DNA of 64,000 nt from Hysterium pulicare CBS 123377 (lineage: Eukaryota > Ascomycota > Dothideomycetes > Hysteriales > Hysteriaceae): NCBI GenBank assembly GCA_000467715.1, contig AJFK01000112.1, positions 1 to 64,000 on the forward strand. Reading direction: 5' to 3'. The notes below the pieces were generated by a model. It made no database searches and was not told where the DNA came from. It worked only from the letters and a program-made list of their open reading frames with translations. Positions 57,001 to 64,000 of the stretch are shown one piece after another. Every line of letters begins with the position of its first letter. The stretch's first letter is position 1. The translations under genes and the position numbers were made by a program.

Positions 57001-58713
57001 CAAATGAGATCGGATAGCATGTACCCGGGCGAGTTTGAGGACTTCTTTCGAGTCACGTTTAATGAAATGGCACCACAAAACCAACGGTCTCTGAGAGCCA
57101 TCATCAAGTTATTAGCGGACCTTCTTGACGGAACTGGAAACGATGGGGACCGTGGTATCTTGACGGCTGCATTTGCTGAGGTCCTTGTTCCAGAGGGAAA
57201 TCCTAACGACTTCATCTCACTACTCGACCGTTTTATTCAGGATATCGATGCTTTGTTCAGTCAACAGATCGCCAGTGGACTAGCGACGCCGAATTACGGT
57301 TCTGTGGATTCAAAAGGTCGCTCTACCAATGCAACGGGCTCACTAAACTCGAATGCCTCTTCTCTCAGGAAGCGCTTCGGCTTCGGAACTTTAAGTAGAG
57401 AGAACAGCAAATCCGAGAGTGAATCTAAGGTCGGCTCTCTCTGGCGAACTTTGAGCAAGACCGGTCACGGAGGAGACAGCACACCGTCCAGTCTGTCCAA
57501 AGCAACACACCCATCACTCGGAAGGTCTAATTCCACCGACACAGGCCGCATTTCACCCAAACGCCCCGGATCTCGTGACCGTCCAACAGTGCTAGGTGCA
57601 TTTCCCTTCGAGAACGGCGAAAATCATTCGGGGCGGTTGTTCATAGGTGGTGGTCTGGGAACTATTGGAGAGGTACCGTCTTCTTCAGGGCAACCCCCGC
57701 GCAAGAAACGTCGCTCCTCTCTATCTGATCTCAAGGCTTTGCAATCTGCTAACAATACTCCAACTTGGTCACCACAGACACCCAGGAACTTAGAGTCTCC
57801 ACAACGAGCACATAAGCGGCAGACGAGCGCTTCACCACGAACGCCATCCCCGGTTAAACCATCTAATATTCCTACACCTACGAGAATGGGCTCTCCAACT
57901 CGCAAGGAGAATTCACCAGGAAATCTCCTCGACCGTCCCGCCATCAGCCGGCCTGCATCTACAGTGAAAGCGGATGAAGTTACTATAAAATCTTACAGTC
58001 CACATAAACGACGTACCGAGTCCGTCACCGGCATCCCAACTCTTAAACCAACACCCAGCATCTCTGGTCTCTCGGAACGTCCTACATCTGGCAACACAGT
58101 CAAAATCCCACCACCAACAACACCACGCTCACCAACCAAAGCAGGTGCCCCCTCAAGTTCAGCTTCGCCACCCAAGAAACTCAGGATGCAGTCTCCGCAG
58201 AAACTCCGAGAGCGTCTTCAAAACGAGCAGAAGGCTATTGACTCGACCAGTAATGATCTTCAAGCCGAACTCTCTGCTATCGGGCATGAGTTGAATGCAC
58301 GCACGCCGCGTCCAACGACTCAAACATCAGCACCACCTCCTTCCACCAGCACGAACAAAGCACTCGAAGCACGCGTTGCGCGTCTCGAATCTACACTCAA
58401 GCAATCCCTCGATACCCTCAACGGTCGCACATCTTCCATCTCCGCAGACTTGCAATCTTCCCTCCAAGTCTCGGAGTCTCGAGTCAAAAAACTGGATGAG
58501 CTGTACCGCGAAGCCAATGCTGAGAACGAGGTCCTGTATGCGAAGTTCAACGACGAATTGACGAAGGTGCTTAGGAGTGTTAAGAAGGGGAACGGAGACG
58601 AGGAAGTGCAGAAGAGAATGAAGGAACAGCAGGAGGAGTGTGCGAGGCTGAAGAAGGAGAACGCGAGGTTGAAGAGGGAGGTTTTGGGGTTGAGGGCGCA
58701 GTTGAGGGAGTAG
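54066..58713 (+). CDS. RhoGEF with RhoGAP-like domain, 1527 aa
   Basis: Exons 54066-56283 and 56348-58713, joined by a 64-nt intron (gtaagt to catag). The ATG at 54066 has an ideal context (gtgaccATGg). A Dbl-homology domain lies at about residues 240-480 (LRREMCELLDTEENYVSKLYDLI, then RLMSMLIEPVQRLPRYNLYID), followed by a PH-like region to about 650. A RhoGAP-like domain spans about 870-1045 (YILALHARKGN, SIRARGSADEL at the arginine-finger position, FEDFFRVTFNEMAPQNQRSLRAI). A long Ser/Pro/Thr-rich disordered region and a C-terminal coiled coil (about 1440-1527) follow. DH domains load GTP on Rho/Cdc42 and GAP domains turn them off, so both ends of a cycle may sit in one protein at sites of polar growth. 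Whether the GAP is active is unknown. Confidence 0.86.
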
Positions 58714-59238
58714 ATGAGATGTACGACGGATAAATTATGATGGTGGCCATGGGGGTTAGGATGACGTCGATTCGAGCCTTAGAGACTTCGATTCCGACCT
58801 TGATGCCCGCCGTCGTGTTCGGCATCTTTGATCGGAGTTTTCCGGTATCATCTTGATATACTGGCATGCATATTTTGATGGCGCTTCTGTGGGCGTTGTT
58901 TGTTTCTGTCTGGTATCTCATGGTGGATATCCTGCTTCTTTGCTTGTGGCACACTGCCTTCATCCTGCTCTTTCCACGACCGATTACTCATTCTTGACGG
59001 GTTCATGAATGACGGGAGTGTCAAGGGTGCTGTCCTCAACATCAAAAGTTCTGCATGCATTTCTTGTACTTCTACTTTTCACATCAGGGAACACCAACGA
59101 ATATATCATAACCAAGCCCCAGCATCATAGCACAAACAAGACATACATACTTCTAGAATAGGTATATTAAAGGTCTAGAATTACATACCTACAAAAACCC
59201 CTTTTCAGATCCTATGCATTGACTTCATGGCCACATCC
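58714..59238. other. Convergent 3' flank
   Basis: About 525 bp between the convergent RhoGEF and TCP1 genes. Short frames on both strands have no family features. Untranslated sequence is expected. Confidence 0.45.
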
Positions 59239-61073
59239 TCAATGCCCATGCCCATCATCCTCCCCACCACCCCTCTCCTCCGGATCCAACTTAATAAGCG
59301 TATCAATCCTCATAATAGCCACACAAGCCTCGACCGCACTCTTCAGTTGCTTCACCTTACTCATACTCGGTTCCAACACCCCAGCCTTGACACTATCCGC
59401 CACCTTCCCATTCGCCAAGTCCAGACCGTAGTTCTTGTAGTTTTTGGAGCGCGCGAGGGCCTTTTGGTCGGCGGTTGCGGAGGGGTCCGAGGGCGTGCGT
59501 TGGGAGAGGGCGTGGCGGGAGCGGAGTTGAGCGACGAGCTCGGTGCTGTCTTTGGCGGCGTTTATGGCGAGGGTTTTGGGGATTGCGAGGAGGGAGGCGG
59601 CGAAGGCGCCTATGGCTAGTTGTTCGCGGGAGCCCTGGGGACGTGTTAGTGGACGTGTTTGGGAGAGTATAGATCAAAAGACAAATAAAAAGAGTTCTGA
59701 CTTACTACTGAGGTTGCCCATTCTTCTAGGTAGATGTGTAGAGCGGTCTCTACGGCTCCTCCACCTGGTACAATGCGCCCACTTTCCAGTGTTCGCTTGA
59801 CCGCGGATAGGGAGTCGTGCACGGAGCGCTCCATCTCGTCTAGTGAGTAGTCGTTTGGCCCGCGAAGGATGATCGAAGCTGAAGAGAAGGCTTTGGTGCC
59901 CTTCACCAGAATACACTCATCGTCGGAGATCCGCTCCTGCGCAACCTCTTCGGCTTGGCCTAGGAATGATGGCTCGAACTTCTCGTCACCGTTGAGATCT
60001 GAAAGCGTGCTGACCAAAGTAGCGCCAGTTGCCTTTGCTATCCTGCGTAGGTCCTCCTTCTTGCATCTCCGCACTCCGATTGCACCTTTCTCGATGAAGT
60101 ACTTCAGGCATAGATCGTCAATGCCTTTCGTTGTGAGGACGACGTTAGCACCAGCCTTGAGGATCATCTCCACTCGTTCGATGACAATGCCAGCTTCACG
60201 TTCCCGGATCTTCTCTAGCTGCTGTGGGTCATCAATGGTGATCTGCACGCCCAACTTCATCCGCTCTTTCTGCAGGTTTATGTCTAAGCACGCAATCTTG
60301 GCATCTGTGATGCGTGTTTTCATCGCTTGTGATGCTACTGTGCAGTTCAATGCATAGCCCTTGACCAGCATAGATTCGGTAGCACTCTTTCCGTGTGCCT
60401 TGAGAATATTCACCGCTTTGACGGGATATTTGATCTCGTTCTTGTTGTTGGTAGACTTTACCGATTGCATAGCGTCGACGACCATGTTTGCGAAGAAATC
60501 CGAGTCCGACCCGATCAACTTGCTTGACATTGATGTCTTGGCGATATTGATCAGACTCTCCCGACCCAAAGTCTCCACTTTTATGCTAATATTCTCGTTC
60601 ATATACTTTACTGCTTCTCGCAAAGCAAGTCTGTAGCCTGTGATGATGGTCGTGGGATGTATTTTGTTCTTCATGAGCTCGTTCGCTTTCTTCAGAAGCT
60701 CCGCGGCTATTATGACAACGGATGTCGTCCCGTCTCCGACCTCCTTATCTTGTTGTTGAGCTAGATCGACCAATATTTTACCGGCTGGATGTTCGATGTC
60801 GAGCAAGCTGAGGATGGTTGCGCCGTCGTTCGTCACAGTGACGTCTCCGATGTCGTCGACCATCATTTTATCGAGACCTGAAGGGCCAAAGGAAGATTTG
60901 ACTACATTTGCGATTGCTTGGGTTGCGAGGACGTTTTGGTCGCGAATATCTTGACCACTGATCTTTTGGCCGCCGAGGACTGAACGTTATGTTAGTGAGA
61001 TATCTCGAGCTTTCATAAGACGTTCTTTACACAGAGTTCCAGCATTTCGGGCTTGCTCGAATATTCCTGACAT
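59239..61073 (-). CDS. TCP1: CCT/TRiC chaperonin subunit alpha, 570 aa
   Basis: Exons 61031-61073, 59706-60979 and 59239-59634 close to 570 residues (yeast Tcp1 has 559). The start [14 protein letters not shown] splices to [16 protein letters not shown]. The chaperonin ATP motifs are [27 protein letters not shown] and [15 protein letters not shown], with [12 protein letters not shown] in the C-terminal equatorial part. The C-terminus ends in a short Gly/Glu/His tail (GHGH). CCT1 is one of eight subunits of the cytosolic ring that folds actin and tubulin. The order and spacing of motifs and [12 protein letters not shown] fit subunit alpha. It shares a divergent promoter with ProRS. Confidence 0.95.
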
Positions 61074-61564
61074 GGTTCAGAGGTGGTATGTGAGTATATT
61101 GCTTCTCTGCTGCCTCTCTTCGAACGCGCTCAGAAATTCCAGGCGCCAAGCACCACGGGAAATCAATTCACCGACCCCTGTCGTTTGATGACTCGTGTGC
61201 GCACCCCTCCATTCATTACGGCGTGGAGTCACCCTCAATTGAGCCTGTACGCAAGTGGCCTCGGCTGCCCAAACACGAGAGTGAGTCTATTTGCTTCCGT
61301 TTGCATGGCATTATTCCTCCTGAGTCATTCTCTCGTGTCTATTTAAACCATTCAAACCACGTTGCGCATACCAGAAATTATCCAGATTACCCCGCCATCC
61401 TCTGAAGAACGGCAACAAGCTCTTCTACGCTCCCCAAGAACCTTTGGATTAATCGTCTGACGTTGTCCTCTGTGTAGAATTAAGCTCCTTCAATTATCTC
61501 AAAATTCAGGCGTGCTAACTTCCTCTTCGCCATTCCAGCCTACAATCAGCCAAATTAGACCACA
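61074..61564. promoter_or_regulatory. Bidirectional promoter, TCP1 / prolyl-tRNA synthetase
   Basis: 491 bp between two divergent housekeeping starts, one protein-folding and one translation. CT-rich patches precede the ProRS start. No repeated element was recognised by eye. Confidence 0.5.
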
Positions 61565-63244
61565 ATGGCGGACGCCGATGGCAAATTGAAAGATCTCTCC
61601 ATATCAGAGACTAAGAAGAGCAAGAAGGACGGCGCTCCTAAGACCGCTGCAAAAAAACCACAACAACAGAAGAAGAAGATCGAGGGTGCCGCTCTCATTG
61701 GCATTGATGTCGCAAAGGAAGCCGATCTTGGAGAATGGTATCAACAAGTCATCACCAAGGGTCAAATGATCTCTTACTACGACGTCGCTGGTTGTTACAT
61801 TCTGGAGCCTGCTTCATACGCAATCTGGGAATTCATCAAGGAATGGTTCGATGCTCAGATCAAGACACTCAAAGTGCGAAACGCATACTTCCCCATCTTC
61901 ATCAGCGCAGACAACTTGGAACGAGAGAAGGAACATGTGGAGGGGTTTGCAGCTGAAGTAGCTTGGGTGACCAAGGGTGGAAAATCTGACCTGGAAAAAC
62001 CGGTTGCTGTTCGTCCAACGAGCGAGACTGCCATGTACCCCTACTTCGCTCGAAAAATCCAATCTCATCGCGACCTTCCCTTGAAACTGAACCAATGGAA
62101 TAACGTTGTCCGATGGGAATTCAAACATCCTATGCCATTTATCAGGTCACGCGAGTTCTTATGGCAAGAAGGCCACACCGCACATCTAACGAAAGAGGAG
62201 GCAGGAGTTGAGGTCCGACAAATCCTAGACTGGTATGCGGATGTGTATCAGGAGCTCCTCGCCGTCCCTGTAGTCAAGGGAATGAAGACCGAGAATGAGA
62301 AGTTCCCCGGAGCAGACTACACCACCACCATCGAAGGTTTCATCCCAGCAACAGGCCGTGGTATCCAAGCCGGCACATCCCACTGTCTCGGCCAGCACTT
62401 CTCAAAGATGTTCAACATCACCGTCGAAGACCCGAATCCCAAGGAAGGAGGTGCAGCCAATCACCTTCACGTATGGCAGAACTCCTGGGGTCTCACAACA
62501 CGGTCTATCGGTGTCATGATTCTCACTCATGGAGACAATCGTGGATTAGTCATCCCCCCGCGAGTCGCTGAAATCCAAGTCGTCCTCATCCCCGTCGGCG
62601 TCACTGCCAAAATGACTCCGGAAGCCAAGGAACAACTCTACAAAGAGGTCGAAGCCATCGCCGAGATTCTGCGCGACGCAAAAGTCCGCGTCGAAACCGA
62701 TTACCGTGAAGGCTACTCACCAGGCTGGAAGTTCAACGATTGGGAACTCAAAGGTATTCCGCTGAGAATTGAATTCGGTCCCAAGGATGCGGAGAAACAC
62801 GTCGTCACCACATCCCGTCGCGACATTGATAATAAGGATGAAGCGAGAGGGGTTGTCCAAATTACAGAGCTCAATGAGAAGATTCCAGAACTACTCCAGA
62901 CTATCCAGAAGGACATGTTGAGCAGAGCGGATAAGGCATATAGGGAGCGCAGGATCCAGGTCACGGACTGGCAAGATTTCGTCCCGGCGCTCAACGCCAA
63001 GAACGTCCTTCTGGTTCCGCACTGCGAAGGCGGCAAATGCGAAGATGAGATCAAGGACTTGAGTGCTAAGAAAGACGAAGGCGATACCGTGGCGGAGGAT
63101 TCCAAAGCTCCTGCAATGGGTGCTAAGAGCTTGTGTATTCCATTTGAGCAGCCGGAAGGAATTACCCAGGGTGAGACGAAGTGCATCAACCCGAATTGTA
63201 AGGATCTGGCGAAGAGTTGGGTGTTGTTCGGCAGAAGCTATTAG
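61565..63244 (+). CDS. Cytosolic prolyl-tRNA synthetase, 559 aa
   Basis: A single exon. A Lys-rich N-terminal extension (about 1-40) precedes a class II core. Motif 1/2 residues lie in VRPTSETAMYPYFARKI and NVVRWEFKHPMPFIRSREF, with WQEGHTAH, and motif 3 in MILTHGDNRGLVIPPRVAE. The anticodon-binding domain follows (VLIPVGVTAKMTPEAKEQ). The C-terminal zinc-binding-like domain has Cys pairs CEGGKCEDEI and CINPNCKDL and ends in Phe-Gly-Arg-Ser-Tyr, the hallmark of archaeal/eukaryotic-type ProRS. It lacks the bacterial editing insertion. It charges tRNA-Pro in the cytosol. No mitochondrial presequence is visible. Confidence 0.96.
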   Translation: MADADGKLKDLSISETKKSKKDGAPKTAAKKPQQQKKKIEGAALIGIDVAKEADLGEWYQQVITKGQMISYYDVAGCYILEPASYAIWEFIKEWFDAQIKTLKVRNAYFPIFISADNLEREKEHVEGFAAEVAWVTKGGKSDLEKPVAVRPTSETAMYPYFARKIQSHRDLPLKLNQWNNVVRWEFKHPMPFIRSREFLWQEGHTAHLTKEEAGVEVRQILDWYADVYQELLAVPVVKGMKTENEKFPGADYTTTIEGFIPATGRGIQAGTSHCLGQHFSKMFNITVEDPNPKEGGAANHLHVWQNSWGLTTRSIGVMILTHGDNRGLVIPPRVAEIQVVLIPVGVTAKMTPEAKEQLYKEVEAIAEILRDAKVRVETDYREGYSPGWKFNDWELKGIPLRIEFGPKDAEKHVVTTSRRDIDNKDEARGVVQITELNEKIPELLQTIQKDMLSRADKAYRERRIQVTDWQDFVPALNAKNVLLVPHCEGGKCEDEIKDLSAKKDEGDTVAEDSKAPAMGAKSLCIPFEQPEGITQGETKCINPNCKDLAKSWVLFGRSY

Positions 63245-63619
63245 AGAATGGGTGTTGAAAAGTATGGGCATAACGGCGTGTGTTAGGGCAATGCGACGAA
63301 ACGACAATTATCTGTTCTTGATGGAATGAAAAGATATGTTCATGATGGGTGGTGCATATGGCCACCTTCTTTTGTGCCTGGTATACAGTTCATACAAATA
63401 CCAAACATATGAGAGTGAAAACTCAGGCCTTTTTCATCATCTCATGATATCCTTAACTTTAAGCTTCTCCTAACCGCGTGCACTAATGGCTTGCTTCCTC
63501 CATACACTAACCTTGTGTTTTTGTCGTTCTACCTTGATAAATCAAATCGCTCCTTGATAGCGAATGACAAATACGCTTATATGGTCCATGGCCTGAAAAC
63601 ACCGATGGATATAATTCCA
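63245..63619. other. Convergent 3' flank
   Basis: About 375 bp between the stop of ProRS and the stop of the convergent surface-protein gene. No other feature is seen. Confidence 0.45.
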
Positions 63620-64000
63620 TTAAAGCAGCAGCGCAAACCCAAGACCAAATGCCATAATAGGCACTATCCAGATCTTCGCAAACGAGCTTCCTTCAAAGGC
63701 CCGCGAAGCAGCAGATCCACTACTCGACGCAGACGGTGCACCACTCTTTGTAGCCGACGCCATAGGACCCCCCGGATTCGCCGTCGTATTGGGACCCGTC
63801 CCATTCACAAGCCCCGTGGTATTCGCATCGACCAAAATCCAGTCCTTAATTAGCGCACTCCCATTCACCACACTTTCAATCTGATCATCCGTACACGAGC
63901 TCGTCAGACTAAGGATATAGCACAATCCCGGCGGCTGATCCGGGACTTTATTCTTCGTGGCCCAGGTATCAGCCGGACCAGTAGTATTATAAGTGCTATT
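63620..64000 (-). CDS. GPI-type surface protein, C-terminal part (cut by window edge)
   Basis: The frame is open from the right edge to a stop at 63620, giving about 126 residues of C-terminus. It has two or more Cys (LCYILSL, SSCTDDQ), several N-glycosylation sequons, a Ser/Ala/Gly/Thr stalk (ASATKSGAPSASSSGSAAS) and a hydrophobic tail (IWIVPIMAFGLGFALLL) that ends the protein, as expected for a GPI attachment signal. The start and signal peptide lie outside the window. The protein is probably plasma-membrane or wall bound. The family is not identified. Confidence 0.7.
   Translation of the reverse strand, partial: NSTYNTTGPADTWATKNKVPDQPPGLCYILSLTSSCTDDQIESVVNGSALIKDWILVDANTTGLVNGTGPNTTANPGGPMASATKSGAPSASSSGSAASRAFEGSSFAKIWIVPIMAFGLGFALLL

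Noticed and set aside
57624-58561. Frames opposite or within the disordered part of the RhoGEF
   Set aside because: Shadows of a long low-complexity coding region; the RhoGEF frame explains the sequence.

Overview
The window looks like nuclear DNA of a filamentous ascomycete (Pezizomycotina). Coding genes are split by short GT-AG introns, mostly 48-75 nt and many with a CTRAC branch site. The gene content includes a Clr5-domain protein, cytoplasmic dynein heavy chain of NUDA type, a Gef1-type CLC exchanger and several filamentous-fungus-only membrane families. A class such as Leotiomycetes is a guess I cannot confirm. I see no CRISPR array, rRNA, tRNA, viral copy or recognisable transposon.

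Layout. Roughly 0.8-31.4 kb is an accessory-like half. It holds four broken or remnant genes: a multi-pass membrane protein at 0.8-3.2 kb, an aminoglycoside-phosphotransferase-like kinase at 9.8-11.0 kb, an adenylation-domain fragment at 24.5-25.1 kb and a polysaccharide deacetylase at 25.6-26.8 kb. These lie among intact genes: a small Cys-rich protein, the Clr5 protein, a histidine phosphatase, two single-pass Cys-rich membrane proteins (one with an unresolved frame), a 10-exon zinc-finger/GTPase/RING/patatin protein, an aromatic ammonia-lyase, an IRC24-like short-chain dehydrogenase and a secreted major-royal-jelly-like protein. Intergenic gaps here are long.

Roughly 32-63.3 kb is a conserved core half with intact housekeeping genes: dynein heavy chain (12.6 kb in one exon plus a short last exon), a CLC chloride/proton exchanger, a Dpb3-like histone-fold subunit, a Poa1-type macro-domain phosphatase, a hemerythrin-like protein, the cohesion factor Dcc1, a RhoGEF with a RhoGAP-like domain, CCT1/TCP1 and cytosolic prolyl-tRNA synthetase. 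Several are head-to-head pairs sharing a short promoter (CLC/Dpb3, Dcc1/RhoGEF, TCP1/ProRS). A GPI-type surface protein runs off the right edge.

By joining exons I recovered full-length frames that close exactly for the patatin protein (1302 aa), ammonia-lyase (707), Clr5 protein (826), CLC (855), dynein (4355), Dcc1 (345), RhoGEF (1527), TCP1 (570), SDR (266), the Cys-rich receptor-like protein (368) and the Dpb3-like protein (217).

The most interesting object is the zinc-finger/GTPase/RING/patatin protein at 15.8-20.4 kb. It couples a nucleotide switch to a lipase with an intact catalytic dyad, a layout reminiscent of immune-type effector proteins. Second is an ammonia-lyase whose substrate-selectivity residues look unusual. 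It lies beside an adenylation-domain remnant and a dehydrogenase, possibly what is left of an arylpropanoid-type metabolite cluster.
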